Assembly (NCBI RefSeq): GCF_016107395.1 | Contig: NZ_JAAIKO010000054.1 | Location: 1-44,059, forward strand | Source of the DNA: Streptomyces fildesensis | GTDB taxonomy: Bacteria; Actinomycetota; Actinomycetes; Streptomycetales; Streptomycetaceae | DNA length: 44,059 nucleotides | Reading direction: 5' to 3' | Part shown: positions 18,209-26,923 of the stretch, in pieces | How the letters are laid out: each line of letters starts with the position of its first letter | How positions within the stretch are numbered: position 1 is the first letter of the stretch | Made by a program: the position numbers and the translations under genes | Notes under the pieces: generated by a model | What the model was told of the DNA's origin: nothing | Databases searched by the model: none | The model's input: only the letters and a program-made list of their open reading frames with translations

Positions 18209-18505
18209 GTTGCTCTCCCCCACGGTTGGGGTTGCGATCGCATGGGATCCGGCGCCCGGAAACAGGATCTTCCACCGCAGTACCGCACGACCGCCGTCGT
18301 GCCCCGCCTGCGGTACCCGTTCCGGGTGCCGAATCCTTGCGTCTCGCCCCCTGATGGCGCCGGCCCCCACCGGCGCTGTGTCAGAAGCGTAGGGGCCGGG
18401 GACGCCAATAGCGCCCGATTGGCAGAAGTCGGCCGGTAGCAGCGGATGCATTCGGCCAACACGCGGGGCGCGCGGGAACGTTGGTGCTTCGGGTCCCCCG
18501 CTCTT
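18209..18505. other. Intergenic region upstream of the LuxR regulator
   Basis: No gene supported. It contains GCCAAT and ATTGGC half-sites (18404-18409 and 18418-18423), a GCGATCGC palindrome at about 18235, and presumably the leftward promoter of the LuxR gene, although no good -35/-10 pair stands out. Confidence 0.5.
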
Positions 18506-18571
18506 TCCGGCCGGCCGGGGTTTGGGACGCCGGAACGCCCGGACAGCCGGCCGGTGGCCCGGCCGGCCGGA
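18506..18571 (-). terminator. gal operon terminator
   Basis: Perfect 14-bp complementary arms (18506-18519 and 18558-18571, core CCGGCCGGCCGG) separated by 38 nt, starting 15 nt after the galK stop. The loop contains further CCGGCCGG sequence that could fold on itself. Confidence 0.6.
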
Positions 18572-18585
18572 CGACACGTGGCGGG

Positions 18586-19728
18586 CTACCGGCGGCGGGC
18601 GCCCGCCGACGGGACCGCCGTGAAGACCCGCGGCTCCCGGTAGCCGGCGGCGGCGAACGCCGAGACGACCGCCTCGGTGATCTTCTCCGCGGCGTCGCTC
18701 TCCGCGAAGACGATGGCCGAGCCGCCGAATCCGCCGCCCGTCATCCGCGCGCCCAGCGCACCGGAGGCGTTCGCGCTGTCCACGACGAGGTCCAACTCGG
18801 CGCAGGAGATACGGAAGTCGTCGCGCAGCGAGACGTGGCCCGCCGTCAGAACCGCCCCGATGTCCCGGGTACGGCCGGCGTCCAGCAGCTCGATGACCTG
18901 CTCGACCCGGTGGTTCTCGGTGACGATGTGGCGGACGAGACCGAGGATCGTGTCGTCCTGACCGCCCGCGCGCAGCCGGTCGAGGGCCGCGGCCAGGCCG
19001 TCGTAGGGGATGTCGCGCAGCGCGGGGACCCCGAGGGCGGCGGCGCCGGCCTCGCACCCGGCACGGCGCTCGGCGTACGAGCCGTCGCTGTGCGCGTGCT
19101 TGACGCGGGTGTCCACGACGAGCAGCCGCATCCCCTCCGCGGCGAGGTCGAACGGCACCTGGCGCTGCGAGCCGTCGCGGGTGTCCACGAACAGGGCGTG
19201 GCCCGCGGTGCAGCAGGCGGACGCCGTCTGGTCCATGATGCCGGTGGGCGCTCCGACGTAGACGTTCTCGGCGCGCTGGCACAGCAGGGCCATCGCGGGC
19301 CGTTCCAGGCCGAGTTCGTGCAGGTCGTCGAGGGCGAGAGCGGTGACGACCTCCAGCGCGGCCGACGAGGACAGGCCGGCGCCGGTGGGGACCGTGCTCT
19401 CGTAGTGGATGTCGGCGCCGGTGAGCCGGTGGCCCGCCTCGCGCAGCGCCCACACCACACCCGCCGGATACGAGGCCCAGCCGTCGTCCCTGCCGGGTGT
19501 CAGCTCGTCGAGCCGCAGTTCGACGATGCCGCCGGGCATGTCGGCGGAGTGCAGCCGCAGCAGGCCGTCATCGCGGCGGGCGACGGTGGCCACGGTGGTG
19601 TGCGGCAGCGCGAACGGCATCACGAAGCCGTCGTTGTAGTCGGTGTGCTCACCGATCAGGTTCACCCGGCCGGGGGCGGCCCACACGCCCTCCGGAGCGG
19701 TGCCGAACACCTTCTCGAACACGGTCAC
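18586..19728 (-). CDS. galK: Galactokinase
   Basis: A 380-residue GHMP kinase that phosphorylates galactose at C1, first committed step of the Leloir pathway. Motifs: GRVNLIGEHTDYNDGFVMP (galactokinase signature), PTGAGLSSSAALEV (phosphate loop), GIMDQTAS, and MTGGGFGGSAIVF near the C-terminus. The GTG start shares GTGA with the galE stop. Last gene of the galT-galE-galK operon, followed by a long GC-rich inverted repeat. Confidence 0.97.
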   Translation of the reverse strand: MTVFEKVFGTAPEGVWAAPGRVNLIGEHTDYNDGFVMPFALPHTTVATVARRDDGLLRLHSADMPGGIVELRLDELTPGRDDGWASYPAGVVWALREAGHRLTGADIHYESTVPTGAGLSSSAALEVVTALALDDLHELGLERPAMALLCQRAENVYVGAPTGIMDQTASACCTAGHALFVDTRDGSQRQVPFDLAAEGMRLLVVDTRVKHAHSDGSYAERRAGCEAGAAALGVPALRDIPYDGLAAALDRLRAGGQDDTILGLVRHIVTENHRVEQVIELLDAGRTRDIGAVLTAGHVSLRDDFRISCAELDLVVDSANASGALGARMTGGGFGGSAIVFAESDAAEKITEAVVSAFAAAGYREPRVFTAVPSAGARRR

Positions 19729-20723
19729 TTGGCGGTCTCCTGGTTCTCCCCGCGCTGGGCGAACGCCCAGGCGTCCCGGACGATTTCGGCGAGATCCGGC
19801 CGGGACGGACGCCAGCCGAGGACCCGGCGGGCCCGGTCGGCGGAGGCGACGAGTACGGCCGGATCGCCGCCGCGGCGCGGGACGGTGACCTCGGGGACCG
19901 GGTGACCGGTGACCTGCCGGACGGTCTCGACGACCTGGCGGACGGAGAAGCCCTCGCCGTTGCCCAGGTTGCAGATCAGGTGCTCGCCCTCGGCGCCGGC
20001 GGCCAGCGCCAGCAGATGCGCCTGCGCGAGGTCGGCCACGTGGATGTAGTCGCGGACGCAGGTCCCGTCGGGCGTCGGATAGTCGTCGCCGTAGACGGAG
20101 ATCGCCTCGCGGCGGCCCTGCGCGACCTGGAGGACCAGCGGGATGAGGTGCGACTCGGGGTCGTGCCGCTCGCCGATCATCTCGCCGGAGAGCGAGCGGT
20201 ACGCCCCGGCCACGTTGAAGTACCGCAGCGAGACGGCGGACAGCCCGTGCGCGGCGGTCTCGCCGGTGATCATGTGATCGACGGCGAGCTTGGTGGCGCC
20301 GTACGGATTGGTCGGCGCGGTCGCGTCGTCCTCGGTGATCGGGACGGACGCCGGCTCCCCGTAGGTCGCGGCCGTGGAGGAGAAGACCAGCCGGCGGACC
20401 CCGCACTCGCGCATCGCGGCGAGCAGCTCCATGGTGCCCGCCACGTTGTTGCGCCAGTACTTGCCGGGGTCAGCGACCGACTCGCCGACCTGCGAGGAGG
20501 CGGCGAAGTGCAGCACGGCGTCGTAGGAGGAGTCGAGCACCTTGCCCGCGTCCTGGATCCGCCCCTCGACGAAGTCCGCGCCCGCCGGCACGCCCTCCCG
20601 GAAGCCCGTCGACAGGTCGTCCAGGACGGTGACCCGGTGGCCGGCTTCCAGCAGGTGTGCGGTGACGACGCTGCCGATGTAACCGGCGCCGCCGGTCACC
20701 AGGACCTTCAGGGGGGTGCTCAC
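19725..20723 (-). CDS. galE: UDP-glucose 4-epimerase
   Basis: A 332-residue SDR-type enzyme that interconverts UDP-galactose and UDP-glucose with bound NAD. The dinucleotide loop VLVTGGAGYIGSVV opens the chain. The catalytic set is S-S-T in VFSSTAATYGEP and YxxxK in NPYGATKLA. RYFNVAGAY and DYIHVADLAQAH are typical GalE segments. Both ends overlap neighbours by 4 nt (GTGA), so galT, galE and galK are translated as a coupled set. Confidence 0.97.
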   Translation of the reverse strand: MSTPLKVLVTGGAGYIGSVVTAHLLEAGHRVTVLDDLSTGFREGVPAGADFVEGRIQDAGKVLDSSYDAVLHFAASSQVGESVADPGKYWRNNVAGTMELLAAMRECGVRRLVFSSTAATYGEPASVPITEDDATAPTNPYGATKLAVDHMITGETAAHGLSAVSLRYFNVAGAYRSLSGEMIGERHDPESHLIPLVLQVAQGRREAISVYGDDYPTPDGTCVRDYIHVADLAQAHLLALAAGAEGEHLICNLGNGEGFSVRQVVETVRQVTGHPVPEVTVPRRGGDPAVLVASADRARRVLGWRPSRPDLAEIVRDAWAFAQRGENQETAK

Positions 20724-21763
20724 TGGCTCGCTACCTCTCGCAGTCGCTGTGCCGCGGTTTCCGGGGGCACGTCGTTGATGAACACACTCATGCCGGATTC
20801 GGAACCCGCGAGAAACTTCAGCTTGCCGGAAGTGCGGCGGACGGTGAAAAGCTCAAGGTGCAACGCGAAGTCACACCGGTCGGCCGCCCCGAAGGGTGCC
20901 TGGTGCCAGCCCGCGATGTACGGCGTGCGCGGTTCGCCCTCCCCGAAGATCCGGTCGAAGCGCTTCAAGAGTTCCAGATAGACATGTGGGAACTCTGTGC
21001 GGGCGTCCTCGTCGAGCTGCAGCAGGTCCGGCACCCGGCGGTTCGGGTAGAGGTGCACCTCGTAGGGCCAGTGCGCCGCGTACGGGACGAACGCCGTCCA
21101 GTGCTCGCCCTCCAGCACGACACGGCGGCCGTCGGCACGCTCATCCGCGAGTACGTCGTCGAAGAGGTTGCCGCCGGTGCGTTCCCGGTGCTCGGCCAGC
21201 GAGCGCAGCATCAGCTCGGTGCGCGGGGTGATGAACGGGTACGCGTAGATCTGTCCGTGCGGGTGGCCGAGGGTGACGCCGATCTCCTTGCCGCGGTTCT
21301 CGAAGCAGAAGACCTGTTCGACGCCGGGGAGTTGGGACAGCTCGGCGGTGCGGTCGGTCCAGGCGTCGAGCACCAGTCCGGCCTGCTCGGGGGTGAGGTC
21401 GGCGAACGAGGCGTCGTGGTCGGAGGTGAAGCAGACGACCTCGCAGCGGCCGGCGTCGCCCGCGAGGGAGGGGAAGCGGTTCTCGAAGACGGCGACGTCG
21501 TAGTCGGCGGCCGGGATCTCGCTGAGCCGGCCGTCGCGCGACGGGCACAGCGGGCACTCGTCGGCCGGCGGGTGGTAGATGCGGCCCTGCCGGTGGGAGG
21601 CGACGGCGACGGTGTCGCCCAGCAGCGGATCGCGGCGCAGCTCGGCCGAGGTGGCGACGGCGTCCAGCAGGCGCCGGTCCACGGCGTCGCGCACCACGTC
21701 GTCACGGGAGTCGTAGTAGAGCAGCTCACGGCCGTCCGCCAGGCGGGTCGTCGTCTTCTTCAC
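20720..21763 (-). CDS. galT: Galactose-1-phosphate uridylyltransferase
   Basis: A 347-residue HIT-superfamily enzyme that exchanges UMP between UDP-glucose and galactose-1-phosphate. It has the zinc pair CPLC (70-73), FENRFPSL, and the active-site GHPHGQIYAYPF with nucleophile H169. The C-terminal half repeats the fold (HWPYEVHLYPNR, GWHQAPFG, HLELFTVRRTSGKLKFLAGSE). The GTG start has GAGGGG about 9 nt upstream. First gene of the operon, preceded by the AT-rich gal promoter region. Confidence 0.97.
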   Translation of the reverse strand: MKKTTTRLADGRELLYYDSRDDVVRDAVDRRLLDAVATSAELRRDPLLGDTVAVASHRQGRIYHPPADECPLCPSRDGRLSEIPAADYDVAVFENRFPSLAGDAGRCEVVCFTSDHDASFADLTPEQAGLVLDAWTDRTAELSQLPGVEQVFCFENRGKEIGVTLGHPHGQIYAYPFITPRTELMLRSLAEHRERTGGNLFDDVLADERADGRRVVLEGEHWTAFVPYAAHWPYEVHLYPNRRVPDLLQLDEDARTEFPHVYLELLKRFDRIFGEGEPRTPYIAGWHQAPFGAADRCDFALHLELFTVRRTSGKLKFLAGSESGMSVFINDVPPETAAQRLREVASQ

Positions 21764-21845
21764 TCCGGAGACCCCTCATCAAACCTACTCAACATAACCG
21801 CGCACAATGAACCACAAAACAACAGTGACGTCAATGCACCAGCCA
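21764..21845 (-). promoter_or_regulatory. gal operon promoter region
   Basis: An AT-rich island just upstream of galT. On the galT strand it carries TTGACG as a possible -35 and T-rich repeats (TTGTTTTGTGGTTCATTG). It corresponds in position to the galactose-inducible galP1 promoter described in Streptomyces; exact boxes are not certain. Confidence 0.55.
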
Positions 21846-21884
21846 GGACCTGGCCAGATCGGTGAGTGAGGGCACGACGACATG

Positions 21885-21917
21885 CCGCTGCCCCCACACA
21901 GGGCGCGGGGGCAGCGG
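21885..21917 (-). terminator. Hairpin ending the LuxR transcript before gal
   Basis: Perfect 11-bp arms CCGCTGCCCCC and GGGGGCAGCGG with an 11-nt loop, about 100 nt downstream of the LuxR stop at 22019. Confidence 0.65.
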
Positions 21918-21920
21918 TGC

Positions 21921-21980
21921 GTGGAGCATCGGCCTGTGGAGCGTCGACGGGTGGAGCATCGGCGGGTGGAGCATCGGACC
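21921..21980. repeat. Four tandem 15-bp repeats
   Basis: Four head-to-tail copies of GTGGAGCATCGGCNN (consensus), 21921-21935, 21936-21950, 21951-21965 and 21966-21980, with 2-5 differences between copies. They lie between the hairpin and the LuxR gene and are probably non-coding. Confidence 0.85.
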
Positions 21981-22018
21981 GCGGGCAGGGGCTCGGGCCC
22001 CGGGCTACGGCGGCCCGG

Positions 22019-22705
22019 TCAGCCTCCGGAGGGGAAGCTCCCGGCCGCGACCCGGTCCAGCAGCCCGGTACGGGCCGCGAGCGCGGCGGCCTCCAGCCGG
22101 GAGCCGACGCCGAGTTTCATGAGCACCCGCTGCACATGGGTGCGCGCGGTGCTGGGGGCGATGCTCATCCCGGCGGCGATCAGCCGGGTGTCCTCACCCT
22201 CGGCGACCCGCATCAGGACCTCTATCTCGCGCGGTGTGAGCATCTGCAGCAGCCGGCTGCCCTCGTCGTCGGGCTCCTCCACCGGATTCAACAGCTCCGC
22301 GAACGCGCTCTGCAGCAGCTGCGGAGAGACCGCGACCTCACCGGCCCTGGCCTTGACCATGGCCCGCTCGACGCCCTCGATGCGCTCGTCCTGCCGCACA
22401 TAGCCCGAGGCACCGGCCGCGAACGCCGCCGCGATACCGCGCGGGCTCGGCACCGGCCCGAGAACGACCACGGCCACCGCCGGCCGCTCGCGCTTGACCC
22501 TTGAGACGGTCTCGAACACCCCCGGATCGGCCGGGGACGACGTGCCGATCAGACACACCTCCGGCGACCTGCTCAGTACGAGATCCGCCGCCCCCGCCGC
22601 CGGCGAGGCTGCGGCGAGCACCCGGTGCCCGCGCAGTTTCAGTGCCGAGGCGAGCGCCTCCGCCAGCAGCCGGTGGTCGTCGATGACGACAAGACGTACG
22701 CCCAT
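22019..22705 (-). CDS. LuxR-type regulator with a degenerate receiver domain
   Basis: A 228-residue protein with receiver and HTH layout. The N-terminus keeps RLVVIDDHRLLAEAL, but the phospho-acceptor Asp is replaced: PEVCLIGTSSPADPG has Gly at position 54. The late Lys is also gone (GYVRQD, Q105). The HTH is intact (LTPREIEVLMRVAEGEDTRLIAAGMSIAPSTARTHVQRVLMKLGVGS, 157-202). It therefore probably acts without phosphorylation, perhaps by ligand or constitutive dimerisation (inference). The ATG has AGGGGA 8 nt upstream. Neighbour of gal, but no evidence that it controls gal. Confidence 0.9.
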   Translation of the reverse strand: MGVRLVVIDDHRLLAEALASALKLRGHRVLAAASPAAGAADLVLSRSPEVCLIGTSSPADPGVFETVSRVKRERPAVAVVVLGPVPSPRGIAAAFAAGASGYVRQDERIEGVERAMVKARAGEVAVSPQLLQSAFAELLNPVEEPDDEGSRLLQMLTPREIEVLMRVAEGEDTRLIAAGMSIAPSTARTHVQRVLMKLGVGSRLEAAALAARTGLLDRVAAGSFPSGG

Positions 22706-22834
22706 GTCGCGTTCCCCTATCCCCCTGAGGACCGATCGGGACCGGTCCCGGCGGCTCCACGTCCTGCCCCCACTTGTACGTAGCGCACGGCCCGCCCGTT
22801 GTCCCGGCGGTTGACCCACAGCGGGCCCGGGTCC
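22706..22834. other. Upstream region of the LuxR regulator
   Basis: No gene visible. It should hold the leftward promoter of the regulator; no convincing -35/-10 pair found by eye. Confidence 0.4.
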
Positions 22835-22998
22835 AGGGCCTGTCCGGCCGATCACGAACGGCCCCTCCGCCGCCTGGCACGGCCCCTCGCGGCGTTGCCG
22901 AAACACCCATATACAACCGGTATGCGGGTGCTCCGGCGCCTTGCGAGGCACCGCACCAGACGACGTCTGGACCGCCCATGATCGGCCGGACAGGCCCT
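22835..22998. mobile_element. Candidate MITE/non-autonomous element with 20-bp perfect terminal inverted repeats
   Basis: The ends AGGGCCTGTCCGGCC... (22835-22854) and ...GGCCGGACAGGCCCT (22979-22998) are perfect 20-bp inverted repeats around 124 bp with no gene. The end sequence resembles terminal repeats of Streptomyces IS elements as I remember them. Inner complementary pieces (CACCC/GGGTG, GGTGC/GCACC) give a strongly folding whole. No clear target duplication flanks it. Confidence 0.6.
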
Positions 22999-23119
22999 AG
23001 CCCCGGAAGCTACACGTTTGTTCGACGCGGCGCGCCCCTTACCGGTAAGAAGCACCCCTCAATTCCGAAATACCCGTCATTGATGGCCGGTTCACACCCG
23101 GGCGTCTCATCGTGCACAG
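22999..23119. other. AT-richer intergenic spacer
   Basis: No gene. Contains a perfect palindrome CTTACCGGTAAG at 23038-23049 and otherwise nothing recognisable. Confidence 0.4.
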
Positions 23120-23161
23120 GACGGGCCCACAACGGGACAGGTGTCTCGTTATGGGCCCGTC
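23120..23161 (-). terminator. Strong terminator of the PQQ-propeller gene
   Basis: A 10-bp perfect outer stem (GACGGGCCCA/TGGGCCCGTC) continues after one mismatch into 8 more pairs with a 4-nt loop. A second small hairpin (GGGGTTTTACCCC) lies between it and the gene. Confidence 0.85.
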
Positions 23162-23195
23162 AGTGCGGTACTGGGGTTTTACCCCGGCCGGTGGC

Positions 23196-24950
23196 TCAGC
23201 TGAAGTCCGCGATCACCAGCGCCGACAGCGAGTCCCGGGCGGAGACGGTGACGCCGGTGAGGAAGAAGTGCCCGTTGTGCAGCCACGTGTAGCGGTACGT
23301 GTCCAGGAACTCGTTCTCGGTCTTCTTCGTGTCGGCGCTGAACACCATGTACGGCGTGTTCTTCTGCGTCGTCGGGTCCATCGCGTAGAGGCCGCCGGGC
23401 TTGTCGTACCCCGACTCCTGGTACGCGATGACCTTGCCGTTCTCGATGCCGACCACGGTCGACTCGCCGGAGACGGCCGGCTTGACGGTCCACAGGGGCT
23501 TGCCGGTCTTCAGGTCCACGGCCGCGATCTCGTTGGTCTGGCCGTAGGCGCCACCGTCCGCCTTGTGCGACTTCGTCGGGGTGTAGAGCGTCGTGCCCTG
23601 GATGGCGAAGTTGAAGCAGGGGCCCTCACCGGCGATCCGGCAGTGGATCCCGTAGTTGCCCTGATAGCCGCCGTTGCCCAGTGAGGTGTGGCCGACGAGC
23701 TTGCCGCCCTCCAGGTACATGAGGTCGGACATCAGGCTGTTGGTGGCGCCGATACCGATGACCACCGGGTCGGTGGACACGATGCTGGAGAGCTCGGTGC
23801 CCGCCGAGACCTGCCAGGACCAGCTGGTCTTGTAGGTCGTGGTGTCGATGCCCCGGACGAAGACGTCCTTGCCGCACTCGACCGAGACGACGAGCTGCTT
23901 GCCGCCCGCGTAGCTCTTGTCCTGGCAGCTGGACGCCGGGTTGGGCGCCCAGATCTGCGCATGGGTGCTGAGCTTGTACCCGGCGTAGCCGTGCAGCCAG
24001 GAGATCGCCGCGACATCGCCGCTGACCGCGACCGTCGAGTAGAGGAACGTGGAGCTGCTCGAACCCGGCGCGATGGGCAGCGGCACCTCCCAGAGCTTCG
24101 TGCCCTTGGAGATGTCGACGGCCATCAGCATTTCGCAGTTGGCGCCGAACTGGATCGCGACCCGGTTGTCGGAGACGTCGTCCGACGCCGGGCAGGACTT
24201 GCCGGTGATCGGGATCGACCACTTCTCCGCGCCGCCGCTGAGCGCGTACCCCTTCACGGAGTCCGGCAGCGTCTTGACGACGGTGTCGCCACTGAACCAG
24301 GTGTTGGGCACCCGGGCGGTGATCTCGTCCACGGGCGGCCGCGTGGCGGTCTTGCTCCAGCCCACCTTGGCGTTGATGACGCCCGTCGGCTTGCCGTCGT
24401 TGCCGCCGCTGGCGCCGCCGTTGGCACCGGCCGAGGTCTTGTCCGCGATCGGCTTCTTGTCGCCGTCGTCGCCCTTGGTCAGGAAGTACACGCCACCACC
24501 GATGACCAGCACCGCGGCGACCACCGCGGCGACGATCATGACGATCTTGCTGTTGCCGCCGCCCTGACCGCCACCCTGCGGCGGGTACCCGCCGGGCTGG
24601 GTGTAGCCACCGGGCTGCGTGTAGACGGTCTGCGGAGGCTGGCCGGGCGGCTGCCCCTGCGACGGGTAGCCGTACTGCGGCTGCGGCTGTTCGGGCTGCT
24701 GCGGCGCCGGCTGCGCGTACGGGTTCTGCCCCGGCGGGACCGGCTGCGCGTACGGGTTGTCCGGCACCTGGCCCGCGGGCGGGGCCGGCGGATACCCGTA
24801 CGACTGCTGCGCGGGCGGCGGCCCCTGCTGCGGGTAGCCGTACTGCGGCGCCTGCGGCGGCGGACCCTGCGGGGGAGGCGGAGGCGGCACAGCGCCCTCG
24901 GGCTTCCCGAAGTTGGGCGGGTTGCCGGGCGGCGGGGGCGGCTGCGTCAT
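23196..24950 (-). CDS. Membrane-anchored PQQ-like beta-propeller protein with Pro/Gln/Tyr-rich cytoplasmic tail
   Basis: A 584-residue type II membrane protein. Residues 1-134 are low-complexity (PPPPP, repeats of YGYPQQG and NPYAQP). One membrane helix spans 135-157 (KIVMIVAAVVAAVLVIGGGVYFLT). The outer part, about 190-584, has repeated beta strands with PQQ-type blades (AVDISKGTKLWEVPLP, AAVDLKTGKPLWTVKP). It looks like a BamB-type scaffold and not a quinoprotein enzyme, since no catalytic residues stand out. GAGGA lies 7 nt before the ATG. Similar proteins in actinomycetes often come as paralogues with kinases; function here unknown. Confidence 0.9.
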   Translation of the reverse strand: MTQPPPPPGNPPNFGKPEGAVPPPPPPQGPPPQAPQYGYPQQGPPPAQQSYGYPPAPPAGQVPDNPYAQPVPPGQNPYAQPAPQQPEQPQPQYGYPSQGQPPGQPPQTVYTQPGGYTQPGGYPPQGGGQGGGNSKIVMIVAAVVAAVLVIGGGVYFLTKGDDGDKKPIADKTSAGANGGASGGNDGKPTGVINAKVGWSKTATRPPVDEITARVPNTWFSGDTVVKTLPDSVKGYALSGGAEKWSIPITGKSCPASDDVSDNRVAIQFGANCEMLMAVDISKGTKLWEVPLPIAPGSSSSTFLYSTVAVSGDVAAISWLHGYAGYKLSTHAQIWAPNPASSCQDKSYAGGKQLVVSVECGKDVFVRGIDTTTYKTSWSWQVSAGTELSSIVSTDPVVIGIGATNSLMSDLMYLEGGKLVGHTSLGNGGYQGNYGIHCRIAGEGPCFNFAIQGTTLYTPTKSHKADGGAYGQTNEIAAVDLKTGKPLWTVKPAVSGESTVVGIENGKVIAYQESGYDKPGGLYAMDPTTQKNTPYMVFSADTKKTENEFLDTYRYTWLHNGHFFLTGVTVSARDSLSALVIADFS

Positions 24951-25074
24951 CAGCAGGTCCTCATTCAGGCAATACCAGTAAGGGTCAGGTAAGCGGGAGT
25001 TCTCTTTCTATCACTGCGTCCCTGCCGCCCCACCTGCCGGTCCACGACCGTTACGCGCCCGCTACAAGCCCCAC

Positions 25075-25100
25075 ACGCCGGGGCGCGCACGCCCCGGCGT
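25075..25100 (-). terminator. ABC-F gene terminator
   Basis: Perfect 11-bp stem (ACGCCGGGGCG/CGCCCCGGCGT), 4-nt loop, 17 nt after the ABC-F stop. Confidence 0.85.
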
Positions 25101-25117
25101 CGACAGCTCCGGCCGCC

Positions 25118-26923
25118 CTACTCGTCGTCCGCCAGCTCCAGCCAGCGCATTTCCAGCTCGTCGCGCTCGTCGCGCAGCGCGCGCAGTTGGGTGTCCAACT
25201 TGGCGACGAGGTCGAAGTCCGTCGAGTTGTCCGCGATCTGCGTGTGCACCTTGGCCTCTTCCTGGCCGATGCGGTCGAGCCGGCGCTCGACCTTCTGCAG
25301 CTCCTTCTTCGCCGCCCGCTCGTCCCGGGACCCGGCGGCTCCCGCCGCCTTGCCCTTCGACACGACCGGCGCGGGCGCCGAGTCCGCCGCGATACGGCGG
25401 CGGCGCTCCAGGTACTCGTCGACCCCGCGCGGCAGCATCCGCAGCGTCGAGTCGCCGAGCAGCGCCCAGACGTTGTCGGTCGTGCGCTCCAGGAAGAACC
25501 GGTCGTGGCTGATGACCACCATCGAACCGGGCCATCCGTCGAGCACGTCCTCCAGCTGCGTCAGCGTCTCGATGTCGAGATCGTTGGTGGGCTCGTCGAG
25601 GAACAGCACGTTCGGCTCGTCCATCAGCAGCCGCAGGATCTGCAGCCGGCGCCGCTCACCACCCGACAGGTCACCGACCGGCGTCCACTGCTTCTCCTTC
25701 GAGAAGCCGAACTGCTCGCACAGCTGGCCCGCCGTCATCTCCTTGCCCTTGCCGAGGTCCACGCGCTGCCGCACGCTCTCCACGGCCTGCAGCACCCGCC
25801 ACGTCGGGTCGACCTCGCTGACCTCCTGCGACAGGTACGCGAGCTTCACCGTCTTGCCGACGACGATCTTCCCGGCCGGCGGCTGGTCGTCGCCGTGCGA
25901 GTACGCGGCCTGCGCCAGCGCCCGCAGCAGCGACGTCTTGCCCGCGCCGTTCACCCCGACCAGGCCGATCCGGTCGCCCGGACCCAGCTGCCACGTCAGG
26001 TGCTTGAGCAGCACCTTGTCGCCGCCCTGGATCGTCACGTCCTCCAGCTCGAAGACGGTCTTGCCGAGCCGGGAGTTGGCGAACTTCATCAGCTCGGCAC
26101 TGTCGCGCGGCGGCGGCACGTCCGCGATCAGCTCGTTCGCGGCCTCGATGCGGTAGCGCGGCTTGCTGGTCCGCGCCGGGGCGCCGCGGCGCAGCCACGC
26201 CAGCTCCTTGCGCATGAGGTTCTGCCGCTTGCCTTCTTCGGTGGCCGCCCGCCGGTCGCGCTCGGCCCGCGCGAAGACGTAGTCGCTGTAGCCGCCCTCG
26301 TACTCGTGCACGTCACCGCGCTGCACGTCCCACATCCGGGTGCAGACCTGGTCCAGGAACCACCGGTCGTGAGTGACGCAGACCAGCGCGGAGCGCCGGG
26401 TCTGCAGGTGGCCGGCCAGCCAGGCGATGCCCTCGACGTCGAGATGGTTGGTCGGCTCGTCGAGCACGACCAGGTCCTGCTCGTCGATCAGCAGCTTCGC
26501 CAGCGCGATCCGGCGCCGCTCACCACCGGACAGCGGCCCGATCACCGTGTCCAGCCCCTGCGGGAACCCCGGCAGGTCCAGCCCGCCGAACAGCCCGGTC
26601 AGCACATCGCGGATCTTCGCGTCCCCGAGCCACTCGTGGTCCGCCTTGTCCCCGACCACCTCGTGCCGGACGGTCGCCTTCGGGTCCAGGCTGTCGTGCT
26701 GCGTCAGCACCCCGAGCCGCAGCCCGCCCACATGCGTGACCCGCCCGGTGTCCGGCTCCTCCAGCTGCGCGAGCATCCGGATCAGGGTCGTCTTCCCGTC
26801 ACCATTACGGCCGACGACCCCGATACGGTCGCCCTCCGAAACGCCGAGGGAAACACCGTCGAGCAGCGCCCGGGTGCCGTAGACCTTTCCTACGGCCTCG
26901 ACGTTGACGAGGTTGACGGCCAC
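25118..26923 (-). CDS. ABC-F ATPase (Uup-like translation factor)
   Basis: A 601-residue soluble protein with two ABC domains and no membrane segments. Walker A motifs are GRNGDGKT (38-45, Asp where Ala is usual) and GVNGAGKT; both signatures read LSGGERRR; Walker B is DLVVLDEPTNHLD and NVLFLDEPTNDLD. The linker contains WLRRGAPARTSKPRYR, the type seen in Uup. Residues from about 520 form a charged coiled-coil tail (KKELQKVERRLDRIGQEEAKV). ABC-F proteins act at the ribosomal E site; some give antibiotic resistance. GTG was chosen for GGAG 5 nt upstream and the family-typical start VNLVNVEAVGKVYG. Confidence 0.95.
   Translation of the reverse strand: MAVNLVNVEAVGKVYGTRALLDGVSLGVSEGDRIGVVGRNGDGKTTLIRMLAQLEEPDTGRVTHVGGLRLGVLTQHDSLDPKATVRHEVVGDKADHEWLGDAKIRDVLTGLFGGLDLPGFPQGLDTVIGPLSGGERRRIALAKLLIDEQDLVVLDEPTNHLDVEGIAWLAGHLQTRRSALVCVTHDRWFLDQVCTRMWDVQRGDVHEYEGGYSDYVFARAERDRRAATEEGKRQNLMRKELAWLRRGAPARTSKPRYRIEAANELIADVPPPRDSAELMKFANSRLGKTVFELEDVTIQGGDKVLLKHLTWQLGPGDRIGLVGVNGAGKTSLLRALAQAAYSHGDDQPPAGKIVVGKTVKLAYLSQEVSEVDPTWRVLQAVESVRQRVDLGKGKEMTAGQLCEQFGFSKEKQWTPVGDLSGGERRRLQILRLLMDEPNVLFLDEPTNDLDIETLTQLEDVLDGWPGSMVVISHDRFFLERTTDNVWALLGDSTLRMLPRGVDEYLERRRRIAADSAPAPVVSKGKAAGAAGSRDERAAKKELQKVERRLDRIGQEEAKVHTQIADNSTDFDLVAKLDTQLRALRDERDELEMRWLELADDE

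Noticed and set aside
21862..22122. Possible plus-strand gene encoding WSIG repeats
   Set aside because: It arises from the 15-bp minisatellite, crosses a terminator-like hairpin and then overlaps the end of the LuxR gene antisense; no ribosome site.
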